This document shows, piece after piece, positions 1 to 5,873 of a stretch of DNA of 6,257 nucleotides. The stretch lies in assembly GCA_049601975.1 (NCBI GenBank), contig JBMYRC010000191.1:1-6257 (forward strand), given 5' to 3'. The notes below the pieces were generated by a model, which worked only from the letters and a program-made list of their open reading frames with translations, did not search any database and was not told the DNA's origin. This stretch comes from UBA6544 sp049601975. Lineage in GTDB: Bacteria > Pseudomonadota > Alphaproteobacteria > UBA8366. The position numbers and the translations under genes are program-made. The number at the start of each line of letters is the position of its first letter. Positions within the stretch are counted from its first letter, which is position 1.

Positions 1-515
1 ACATCATATGTCAGCAATCGGTCACTCGAGATTTCATTTTGCACGTCCTCGATATGACGGTTGAAGGCAGCAATGAGATAATCCCGGTCGCCCAAGCGCT
101 CTTCGAAGGTCCGCCGCGTGATGATTTTGTAAGTCATTTCACGCCGATCACAAAGAATACCGGTTGGCATATTGGACACACCTTGTAAGGTCGCTAAGAT
201 CGTCGCTTGGGTACTTTTTAGCCAATACTCTGCTGAGCGGGTGGATGACAAGACCTTGGCGTCGGATTAGAACGCGGTCAATTCTCGCCAGTAGTATGTC
301 GCGAGCCAATCAACGCACGCCTCGTATCCGGCAAACAGCGCGTCCCAATCGGTCAAGCCCGTCTTCATCGCTTATTGCCAATAGAGCAGATGATCTAAAT
401 TCTCGTGCAATTCGATCATGTGATAGCACGGCCCGAATCCCAACTGCTCCAAAGCGGCCTTCAATGATTTCGTTCCGGTCCGCCCAAATCCTGCGCCGAC
501 GACTTTCAGGGTCAT
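1..515 (-). pseudogene. Sulfotransferase-family P-loop protein, two in-frame stops, 3' end beyond window
   Basis: Reading the minus strand from an ATG at 515 gives one collinear frame across 171 codons to the window edge. It resembles the small bacterial sulfotransferase-like P-loop family (Sulfotransfer_4 type). The N-terminus reads MTLKVVGAGFGRTGTKSLKA, a PAPS-binding 5'-phosphosulfate loop (GxGRTGTKS, residues 9-17), followed by LEQLGFGPCYHM, DWDALFAGYEACVDW (56-70), SDAKVL-STRSAEYWLKST (84-102) and, near the edge, a RLLTYD segment typical of the family. The frame is broken by TAA at codon 48 (372-374) and TAA at codon 83 (267-269). Similarity continues past both without a shift, so these look like point substitutions rather than indels. 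The start overlaps the acpS stop as ATGA, and a GGAG lies 8 bases upstream. Intact members are expected to transfer sulfuryl groups from PAPS, but the substrate is unknown. As read, only a 47-residue fragment would be translated. A sequencing or assembly error is the main alternative. Confidence 0.85.
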
Positions 516-940
516 GACATCAACTCCGCAGCGGCGGGCATTTCCCGTGGCACAGCGGAAATAATGACCACGGCCTGGGCCAGCGGGAAATCGTCGGTAA
601 TCGTCAGGTCGATCTGCGCCACCATGCCGTTGGGCACCAATGTGTCGAGCCGTTCCTTAGCGCCGCCGGTCAGTGACATGGTGGGTTTGCCCGACTTCAA
701 GTTCACAACACCCAGATCGCGCCAAAAGACGCCACGCCGGAATCCGGTACCCAGCGCCTTCGAACAAGCTTCCTTCGCGGCGAAACGCTTTGCATAGCTG
801 GCAGCCCGGTTGGTTCGGCGCTTGGATTTCCGTTGTTCCGTTTCTGTAAATATTCGATTTACAAACCGCTCGGGAAATCGCTCGAGCGTTTTTTCTATGC
901 GCCGAATATCGATAAGATCGCTGCCGATGCCGAGAATCAT
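512..940 (-). CDS. acpS: Holo-[acyl-carrier-protein] synthase (AcpS)
   Basis: This enzyme transfers the 4'-phosphopantetheine arm from coenzyme A to a serine of apo acyl carrier protein, activating it for fatty-acid synthesis in the cytosol. The protein is 142 residues. It opens with MILGIGSDLIDI, where D8 is the conserved Mg2+/CoA-binding aspartate. The signature KRFAAKEACSKALGTGF contains the second metal ligand, E57. The C-terminal strand TITDDFPLAQAVVII is also typical. The length is slightly above the roughly 120-130 residues of many bacterial AcpS proteins and is normal for alphaproteobacteria. I chose the ATG at 940 over the TTG one codon upstream because this ATG shares one base with the pdxJ stop (TGATG), a classic coupled start. 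Its stop overlaps the next start as ATGA. It is very likely co-transcribed with pdxJ. Confidence 0.96.
   Translation of the reverse strand: MILGIGSDLIDIRRIEKTLERFPERFVNRIFTETEQRKSKRRTNRAASYAKRFAAKEACSKALGTGFRRGVFWRDLGVVNLKSGKPTMSLTGGAKERLDTLVPNGMVAQIDLTITDDFPLAQAVVIISAVPREMPAAAELMS
524..527 (-). promoter_or_regulatory. Shine-Dalgarno site of the decayed sulfotransferase gene
   Basis: On the minus strand GGAG lies 8 bases before the ATG at 515, inside the last codons of acpS. Its good spacing supports 515 as the original start and suggests the gene was once translated as the next cistron after acpS. Confidence 0.6.
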
Positions 941-1704
941 CAAGCGGATTGCTCGCCTTGCACGTCGGCGCGGGCGCGTTCCATCAACGACCGCATGCGG
1001 TTTATCGTATTATCGAGACCACCAAAAATAGCTTCGCCAATCAGGAAGTGCCCAATGTTCAGCTCAACAATTGTTGGAATTCCAGCGATCGGTGCAACCG
1101 TATCGAATGAAAGTCCATGCCCCGCATGACATTCGAGACCGATGGCCTCCGCATGCGCCGCCGCTACTTTGACACGTTCCAACTCCGCTTCTCGAGCTGC
1201 GCCCTCTTCGACTTCGCAATAGCTACCCGTATGCAGTTCGACTACCGGCGCACCGAGCGATACGGCGGCATCGAGCTGTGCTTTATCCGGATCGATAAAG
1301 AGAGACACCCGAATGCCGGCATCCAAGAGATCGCGCACAAAGGGCTGCAAGTGGTTATGGCCGCGGACCGCATCGAGACCGCCTTCCGTCGTCAGCTCCT
1401 GGCGTTTTTCCGGCACGATACAGGCAGCATGCGGTTTGTGGCGTAGCGCTATTTCCACCATTTCCCGTGTCGCCGCCATTTCAAAGTTTAGTGGAAGTTC
1501 AAGGTCCGAAGACAGACGGGCAATATCGTCGTCCGATATGTGGCGACGATCTTCGCGTAGATGTGCGGTAATACCATCGGCACCGGCCTTAGCCGCAAGG
1601 AGGGCCGCCCTCACCGGGTCCGGATGCGCAATGCCGCGCGCATTACGAATCGTCGCCACGTGATCGATATTAACGCCTAACCTCAGATACCGTTTCGTTT
1701 GCAT
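940..1704 (-). CDS. pdxJ: Pyridoxine 5'-phosphate synthase (PdxJ)
   Basis: PdxJ condenses 3-amino-2-oxopropyl phosphate with 1-deoxy-D-xylulose 5-phosphate to give pyridoxine 5'-phosphate, the ring-closing step of the DXP-dependent vitamin B6 pathway. The 254-residue protein covers a whole TIM barrel. Visible family blocks are GVNIDHVATIRNARG (10-24), AHLREDRRHI (47-56, with H48 matching the catalytic histidine), NFEMA (73-77, with E75 the probable catalytic glutamate), VPEKRQELTTEGGLD (97-111), VSLFIDPD (133-140), VELHTGSY (155-162), CHAGHGL (192-198, with H196 matching the conserved histidine) and ELNIGHFLIGEAIFGG (214-229). The ATG at 1704 is preferred over the in-frame TTG at 1719 because a GGAG sits 9 bases before it and the TTG overlaps that site. 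It follows spoT by 36 bases and overlaps acpS by one base, so it probably sits in one operon. Confidence 0.97.
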   Translation of the reverse strand: MQTKRYLRLGVNIDHVATIRNARGIAHPDPVRAALLAAKAGADGITAHLREDRRHISDDDIARLSSDLELPLNFEMAATREMVEIALRHKPHAACIVPEKRQELTTEGGLDAVRGHNHLQPFVRDLLDAGIRVSLFIDPDKAQLDAAVSLGAPVVELHTGSYCEVEEGAAREAELERVKVAAAHAEAIGLECHAGHGLSFDTVAPIAGIPTIVELNIGHFLIGEAIFGGLDNTINRMRSLMERARADVQGEQSA

Positions 1705-1713
1705 GAACTTGGT

Positions 1714-1717
1714 CTCC
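1714..1717 (-). promoter_or_regulatory. Shine-Dalgarno site that sets the pdxJ start
   Basis: GGAG on the minus strand is 9 bases upstream of the ATG at 1704. The longer reading from TTG at 1719 would place this site inside the coding sequence, so the shorter start is favoured. Confidence 0.65.
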
Positions 1718-1721
1718 AAAT

Positions 1722-1739
1722 ATTGCGAACAATCGCAAT
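1722..1739 (-). repeat. Perfect inverted repeat in the spoT-pdxJ gap (possible mRNA hairpin)
   Basis: On the minus strand ATTGCGA and TCGCAAT form a perfect 7-bp stem closed by a TTGT loop. It begins one base after the spoT stop codon (TAA, 1741-1743) and ends just before the pdxJ ribosome-binding site. Only a short ATTT follows before GGAGACC, with no T-run, so it does not look like an intrinsic terminator. Possible roles are transcript stabilisation, a processing site, or modulation of pdxJ translation. The structure is seen directly; any function is inference. Confidence 0.5.
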
Positions 1740-1740
1740 C

Positions 1741-3891
1741 TTAGCCCCGTTGGCGTTCAACCGCGTGAATGACCGAACTCGCCCGCAAGGCAGCAATGAT
1801 ATTCGTCAACTGTTTCACATCGAGGACCTCGATGTCGACCAACAACTCGAAGAAATCCGCCGAGCGGTTCGTGACTTTCAAATTGGATATATTACCGCCG
1901 TCCCGGCCAATCACCGTCGACAACGTCCCGAGACTTCCCGGCGTATTTGCAAGGATTGTGTGAATGCGGGCCGTATGTTCGAATCCGTTCGTTCCTTCCT
2001 GCTCCCAAGCCACATCGAGCCACCGTTCCGGCGCTTCCTGAAAGGCTTCCAAGGTATCGCAATCGATGGTGTGGATGGTCACCCCTTTGCCCGTCGTGAC
2101 GATCCCGACGATCCGGTCACCCGGCAACGGGTGACAGCATCCGGCGAAATGCACCGCCATGCCCGGGATGAGCCCCTTGATCGGAATGGCGTGCGATTTC
2201 TTTTTCTGTTTTGGGCGGACCTCATCAATGGAAACAACATTCTTTTGACCGTCGCGGCCCTTGGCGCCCGGATAGACGGCTTCCAAAATTTCGCGGCCGG
2301 TCAACACTCCTTCACCAACCGAGGCATAAAGTTCGGTCTCATCCTCGACGTCGAGTTTCTTCAGAACGCCCTTAATCGCCTTGCGGGTCAATTCATAACC
2401 GTCACGGCTAAAGGCTTTCTCGACGATCTCGCGGCCCAAGTTTTCGTATTGTTCAAGTCGTTGGCTGCGGATGAACCGACGAATGCAGGCGCGCGCTTTG
2501 CCGCTGGCCACGAAGGCCTCCCATGCGGGTGACGGGGTCTGCGCTTTAGAAATGGTAATTTCAACCTGATCGCCGTTCTTCAAGCGAGTGCGCAACGGCA
2601 TAATGCGGCCGTTGATCTTTGCCGCGACACAAGTATTGCCGATATCCGTATGGATAGCGTATGCGAAATCGACGGGTGTCGCATTGAACGGTAACGCAAA
2701 CAAGTCGCCTTTCGGCGAGAAACAAAAGACTTGATCGGCAAACATCTCGAGCTTGGTATGCTCGAGGAACTCTTCCGGCTCCGCAGCATGTTCCAGTATT
2801 TCCAACAGTTCGCGCAGCCAACGGTACTGCATGCCGTCCTTCGATGGCCCGGGCTCGCCTTGTTTATACTGCCAATGCGCGGCTACACCGAGTTCAGCCA
2901 CTTCGTGCATCTCAGGGGTTCGGATTTGCACCTCGACCCGCTGGTTTTGCGGCCCCATCACACCGGTATGAATCGATTTGTAGCCGTTCGGTTTCGGGGT
3001 CGAAATGTAATCCTTAAACCGGCCCGGCACGACCTGATATTGACTGTGGATCACTCCGAGTGTCCGGTAACAACTCTCCACATCGTCAACAATAATTCGG
3101 AACGCGACAATATCCGACAATTGTTCAAACTCGACTTCCCGGCGCTGCATTTTCCGCCAGATGGAATACGGTTTCTTCTCGCGGCCCAAGACTTTGGCAA
3201 CAATCCCCTCTTCGGCGAGCGTCTCCTTCAACTCCTCAACGACGAGTCCGACAAGATCATCGCCACGTTCGCGCAAAAACCCCAGCCGATTCACGATCGA
3301 TGCCCGCGCATCCGTGTTCATCTCCTGAAAAGCGAGATCTTCCAACTCGTCTTTCCAATCGCGAATTCCAATTCGCTCCGCCAACGGTGCGAATATATCC
3401 ATCGTCTCGCGCGCTATCCGTACGCGTTTTTCCCGATTGGTGATATAAAACAAGGTCCGCATGTTGTGGAGCCGGTCGGCCAGCTTCACCAACAAGACGC
3501 GGATATCTTCCGACATCGCCAAAAGCAGCTTGCGGAAATTCTCCGCCTGTATCGTTTGATCCGATTGCAGTTCCAGTTGACCGAGTTTGGTCACACCGTT
3601 AACCAAACGAGACACCTCGTCTCCGAATAGATGCTCAATATCCTCCAAGGTCGCAACCGTGTCCTCTACGGTGTCATGCAGAAGACCCGTGATGATGGAC
3701 GCGGTATCCAGCTTTTTCTCAGATAGAATGCCTGCAACTTCAACAGGATGTGAGAAATACGGGTCGCCTGACGCGCGCTGCTGGCTGCCATGTGCCTTCA
3801 TGGAAAAAACATAGGCGCGATTGAGTGCATCCTCATCCGCGCCTGGATCGTAACCCCGAACTTTCTCAACCAATTGGAACTGTCGCATCAT
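1741..3891 (-). CDS. spoT: Bifunctional (p)ppGpp synthetase/hydrolase (RelA/SpoT family)
   Basis: This is the enzyme that makes and degrades the stringent-response alarmones pppGpp and ppGpp. The 716-residue protein has the full long-RSH layout. Residues about 25-180 form an HD hydrolase domain with intact motifs: HGSQQRASGDPYFSHP (34-49), HDTVEDT (72-78) and LADRLHNMRTL (138-147, containing the conserved N143). Residues about 230-345 form a synthetase domain with GREKKPYSIWRKMQR, DIVAFR (260-265), GRFKDYISTPKPNGYKSIHT (290-309), VEVQIRT (319-325) and AAHW. Its RFKD (RXKD) motif matches bifunctional Rel/SpoT rather than gamma-proteobacterial RelA (EXDD). A TGS domain follows at about 388-447, then a CC/RIS zinc-finger-like region with AGCCHP (583-588), and a C-terminal ACT domain (about 640-714). 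Both activities look intact. I chose the ATG at 3891 because AAGGAG lies 9 bases before it; an in-frame ATG at 3912 would add seven residues. It lies 69 bases after rpoZ. Many alphaproteobacteria call this single gene rel or rsh. Confidence 0.97.
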   Translation of the reverse strand: MMRQFQLVEKVRGYDPGADEDALNRAYVFSMKAHGSQQRASGDPYFSHPVEVAGILSEKKLDTASIITGLLHDTVEDTVATLEDIEHLFGDEVSRLVNGVTKLGQLELQSDQTIQAENFRKLLLAMSEDIRVLLVKLADRLHNMRTLFYITNREKRVRIARETMDIFAPLAERIGIRDWKDELEDLAFQEMNTDARASIVNRLGFLRERGDDLVGLVVEELKETLAEEGIVAKVLGREKKPYSIWRKMQRREVEFEQLSDIVAFRIIVDDVESCYRTLGVIHSQYQVVPGRFKDYISTPKPNGYKSIHTGVMGPQNQRVEVQIRTPEMHEVAELGVAAHWQYKQGEPGPSKDGMQYRWLRELLEILEHAAEPEEFLEHTKLEMFADQVFCFSPKGDLFALPFNATPVDFAYAIHTDIGNTCVAAKINGRIMPLRTRLKNGDQVEITISKAQTPSPAWEAFVASGKARACIRRFIRSQRLEQYENLGREIVEKAFSRDGYELTRKAIKGVLKKLDVEDETELYASVGEGVLTGREILEAVYPGAKGRDGQKNVVSIDEVRPKQKKKSHAIPIKGLIPGMAVHFAGCCHPLPGDRIVGIVTTGKGVTIHTIDCDTLEAFQEAPERWLDVAWEQEGTNGFEHTARIHTILANTPGSLGTLSTVIGRDGGNISNLKVTNRSADFFELLVDIEVLDVKQLTNIIAALRASSVIHAVERQRG

Positions 3892-3900
3892 GCCGGCCTT

Positions 3901-3906
3901 CTCCTT
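3901..3906 (-). promoter_or_regulatory. Strong Shine-Dalgarno site that sets the spoT start
   Basis: AAGGAG on the minus strand precedes the ATG at 3891 by 9 bases, an optimal distance. The in-frame ATG at 3912 would put this motif inside the coding sequence and has only a poorly spaced AAGGG upstream (12 bases). The resulting N-terminus, MMRQFQLVEKV, agrees with how alphaproteobacterial relatives usually begin. Confidence 0.7.
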
Positions 3907-3960
3907 CGGCATGACGCCGCGGCGCCCTTCAGGTTACCTCAACGCAGCCCGATCAAACAA

Positions 3961-4338
3961 CTAGTCGTCGATGATATCTTCCGAACTGTAGTACGAGTTC
4001 TTATCGTCGATGCTGCTGGAGCCTGAAACCGCGACACCCATACCTGCTTCGTTGGCCAAGGAGGCAGCGGTCATCATCTCGATTTCGTCATCTTCCTCGG
4101 GCTCATCAACCTCGATATGCTTTTGCAGGCCTCGGACCAATTCTTCGCGCAATTCATCCAACGGCACGGTCTCATCCGCGATTTCCCGCAAAGCGCAAAC
4201 GGGATTCTTATCATCATCCCGCTCAACGGTCAGGACGGAACCCGACGAAATCTCGCGACTGCGTTTGGCCGCCAACATGACAAGTTCAAAACGATTGGGA
4301 ATGCGCTCGACGCAATCTTCGACGGTGACACGGGCCAT
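3961..4338 (-). CDS. rpoZ: DNA-directed RNA polymerase omega subunit (RpoZ)
   Basis: Omega is the small core subunit that clamps and chaperones beta-prime in RNA polymerase and contributes to a ppGpp-binding site. The 125-residue protein starts MARVTVEDCVERIPNRFELV, the family signature, and continues with LAAKRSREIS and DKNPVCALREIADETV, a conserved block of alphaproteobacterial omegas. The N-terminal MAR residues implicated in ppGpp binding in E. coli are present. After about residue 75 the protein becomes acidic and low in complexity (DEPEEDDEIEMM, and an SSEDIIDD end), as in other alphaproteobacterial omegas. An in-frame TGA lies at 4351-4353, five codons upstream, so the ATG at 4338 is the first possible start. 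The ribosome-binding site is weak (purine-rich GAGAGCGAG). It is the first gene of the minus-strand cluster, and its promoter must lie in the AT-rich region upstream. Confidence 0.97.
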   Translation of the reverse strand: MARVTVEDCVERIPNRFELVMLAAKRSREISSGSVLTVERDDDKNPVCALREIADETVPLDELREELVRGLQKHIEVDEPEEDDEIEMMTAASLANEAGMGVAVSGSSSIDDKNSYYSSEDIIDD

Positions 4339-4380
4339 GGGTGCTCGCTCTCATAAAAAATTCTGCTGAATTAGTCGATT

Positions 4381-4408
4381 AACATATGTAATAAACCTGC
4401 CAATACAA
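4381..4408 (-). promoter_or_regulatory. Candidate sigma-70-like promoter for the rpoZ cluster
   Basis: On the minus strand TTGTAT (4403-4408) and TATGTT (4381-4386) are 16 bases apart, about 45 bases upstream of the rpoZ start. The match to the consensus is partial (3 of 6 and 4 of 6). An overlapping TTGGCA (4398-4403) is a better -35 but has no well-spaced -10. Position and AT content are right, but the call is weak. Confidence 0.25.
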
Positions 4409-4460
4409 GGTAAAAATGGTGATGAGATGCCATTTCCATAAGAAATTTGAACGGCTTATG

Positions 4461-4488
4461 CGGCGTGATTAGCTAATAATTTACGCCG
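4461..4488. repeat. Interrupted palindrome in the divergent promoter region
   Basis: CGGCGT (4461-4466) and ACGCCG (4483-4488) are exact inverted repeats 16 bases apart. The AT-rich spacer holds a second, perfect 10-bp palindrome, ATTAGCTAAT (4468-4477). The spacing suits a dimeric regulator binding successive turns of DNA, and the site lies between two divergent transcription units. As RNA it would be a 6-bp stem with a 16-base loop and no T-run, so a terminator is unlikely. The regulator, if any, is unknown. Confidence 0.4.
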
Positions 4489-4610
4489 TCCTCTTGCAGC
4501 GTGTTCAAGCGCCACCTAAGTAACAAGAATACGGAAGTATGGTCCCGACAGTCAGCAAACTGAACCAGGCCATCATATTTTATTTACCTGATTGTAACGG
4601 ATAATATTTA

Positions 4611-5225
4611 ATGGCTATCGATATTCATAACGACGAGAAAATTGCATTATTCATCGATGGGGCAAACCTATATGCGGCCGCAAGGGCGTTGGGCTTCGAT
4701 ATCGATTACAAGAAATTACTTGAAGTATTCCGGAAACGCGGCCGCCTCATTCGTGCGCTTTATTATACTGCGCTGGTGGAAGATCAGGATTATTCACCAA
4801 TTCGACCTTTGGTGGATTGGCTCGACTATAACGGCTTCACCATGGTGACGAAGCCGACCAAAGAATTCACCGATTCCTTCGGCCGCCGTAAGATCAAAGG
4901 TGATATGGATATCGAACTGGCCATCGACATGATGGAAATGGCGCCGCATTTGGATCACGTCATTCTGTTCTCGGGCGACGGCGATTTCCGCCGCCTCGTC
5001 GAGGTTGTGCAACGCAAAGGCGTCAAGGTCAGTGTCGTCAGCACCGTTAAGTCCTCACCACCGATGGTGGCGGACGAATTGCGCCGCCAAGCTGACCAAT
5101 TTATCGAGTTGCAAGATCTCGCCTCCGAGATCAGCCGCGCGCATCAGCCGCGCCAAGATCATGACGATCTCGAAGACGAATTTTACGACGACTACGACGA
5201 CGAACCGATCATCGAAACCGTTTGA
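4611..5225 (+). CDS. NYN-domain (LabA/DUF88, PIN-like) putative ribonuclease
   Basis: The 204-residue protein matches the LabA-like NYN family, a PIN-like fold thought to be a metal-dependent RNA nuclease; its substrate in bacteria is largely undefined. Conserved acidic positions are visible: D16 in ALFIDGANLY (12-21), D98/D100 and D106 in KGDMDIELAIDMM (96-108), and D123/D125 in LFSGDGDF (119-126). The block WLDYNGFTMVTKP (70-82) and the basic PPMVADELRRQAD (150-162) are family features. The last 25 or so residues are strongly acidic (DDLEDEFYDDYDDE) and probably disordered. An in-frame TAA at 4602-4604 lies just upstream, and no other start occurs before the first catalytic aspartate, so the ATG at 4611 is secure. 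There is no good Shine-Dalgarno sequence before it. The uracil-DNA glycosylase gene follows after 12 bases, indicating co-transcription. Confidence 0.93.
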   Translation: MAIDIHNDEKIALFIDGANLYAAARALGFDIDYKKLLEVFRKRGRLIRALYYTALVEDQDYSPIRPLVDWLDYNGFTMVTKPTKEFTDSFGRRKIKGDMDIELAIDMMEMAPHLDHVILFSGDGDFRRLVEVVQRKGVKVSVVSTVKSSPPMVADELRRQADQFIELQDLASEISRAHQPRQDHDDLEDEFYDDYDDEPIIETV

Positions 5226-5237
5226 TTTCCTAGAGCC

Positions 5238-5873
5238 ATGTCATTGGAACTCCCAGGCCGGGACTGCGCGCTTTGCCCTCGCCTGGTCGAATTCCGCCTA
5301 CAAAACCGCGATGTATATCCGGATTTCCACAATGCGCCGGTCGATAGTTTCGGACCTTTGGACGCGCAAATGCTCGTCGTTGGGCTCGCGCCGGGGCTGA
5401 AGGGCGCAAATCGGACAGCACGCCCCTTCACCGGCGATTTCGCGGGCGATTTGCTCTATCCGACACTCTCTACATTCGAATTTGCGACGGGCACCTATGG
5501 CGCACAACCGGATGACGGTCTCGAATTGCGCGATTGCCGGATCACGAACGCGGTGCGATGCGTGCCGCCGCAGAACAAACCGGTCGGCGCAGAAATCAAT
5601 ACCTGCCGACCATTTCTGATCGACGAGATTGCCGCCATGGACCAGCTAAGGATAATCCTGGCGTTGGGATCCATCGCACATAATTCGGTAATCCGGACGT
5701 TAGGGCACAAACAAAGCGCCTATAAGTTTGGTCATGCCGCTGTCCATGACTTACCGGACGGCCCCCTGGTGATCGACAGCTATCATTGCTCGCGCTACAA
5801 CACGAACACCGGTCGACTGAGGACGGAAATGTTCCACGATGTGTTCCGATTAATCCGCGAACGGCTCGATTGA
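5238..5873 (+). CDS. Uracil-DNA glycosylase, family 5 (UdgB type)
   Basis: The 211-residue protein removes uracil, and in characterised family 5 enzymes other deaminated bases, from DNA as the first step of base-excision repair. Four cysteines fit the family 4/5 iron-sulfur cluster: C10 and C13 (DCALCPRL), C108 and C123 (VRCVPPQNKP and NTCRPFL). Motif 1 is VGLAPGLKGANRTARPFTGD (48-67). Like other family 5 enzymes it lacks the polar catalytic residue that families 1 and 4 carry there. Motif 3 is HCSRYNTNTGRL (183-194), matching the H-x-S-x-x-NT-x-TGRL pattern. Small departures are GLAPG where GLAPA is common, and HCS where HPS or HVS is common. It follows the NYN gene by 12 bases with only a weak AGAG ribosome-binding site, so coupled expression is likely. 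Its TGA abuts the stop of the convergent downstream gene. Confidence 0.94.
   Translation: MSLELPGRDCALCPRLVEFRLQNRDVYPDFHNAPVDSFGPLDAQMLVVGLAPGLKGANRTARPFTGDFAGDLLYPTLSTFEFATGTYGAQPDDGLELRDCRITNAVRCVPPQNKPVGAEINTCRPFLIDEIAAMDQLRIILALGSIAHNSVIRTLGHKQSAYKFGHAAVHDLPDGPLVIDSYHCSRYNTNTGRLRTEMFHDVFRLIRERLD

Larger units (their letters stand above)
4339..4610. other. Divergent intergenic region between rpoZ and the NYN gene
   Basis: These 272 bases hold no coding sequence I can support; stops are frequent and the longer frames crossing it are shadows of rpoZ. It is visibly richer in A+T than the genes on both sides. It must contain the promoter for the rpoZ cluster (minus) and the one for the NYN/uracil-DNA glycosylase pair (plus). 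Palindromic elements include an interrupted repeat at 4461-4488 and an 8-bp palindrome ACATATGT at 4382-4389. I saw no tRNA, no clear small RNA and no T-tract terminator. Confidence 0.8.

Noticed and set aside
267..374. In-frame TAA codons as recoding or an alternative genetic code
   Set aside because: spoT ends with an ordinary TAA and the neighbouring genes use standard stops. No recoding element was seen. Decay or sequence error is simpler.
164..517. Plus-strand frame of 117 codons at the left edge
   Set aside because: It is antisense to the sulfotransferase-family frame, rich in Arg and Ser as shadow frames are, and resembles no known protein. The minus-strand frame, despite two stops, shows clear family motifs.
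1722..1739. Hairpin as a rho-independent terminator of spoT
   Set aside because: No T-run follows the stem on the minus strand, and pdxJ begins within 20 bases with its own ribosome-binding site, so termination here is not supported.
1699..2532. Plus-strand frame of 277 codons
   Set aside because: It lies opposite the TGS and ACT regions of spoT, whose protein matches its family along the full length. The plus-strand translation has no recognisable motif.
2731..3630. Plus-strand frame of 299 codons
   Set aside because: It is the antisense shadow of the spoT hydrolase and synthetase domains. Its length reflects codon bias of the real gene, not a second gene.
4378..4395. CtrA-like site (TTAA-N7-TTAA) upstream of rpoZ
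   Set aside because: A TTAA is present at 4379-4382, but the second half reads AATA at the required spacing, so the match is only partial and could be chance in AT-rich DNA.
4339..4610. Small RNA or tRNA in the divergent intergenic region
   Set aside because: No cloverleaf, T-loop motif or terminated stem could be found; the palindromes are short and lack T-tracts.
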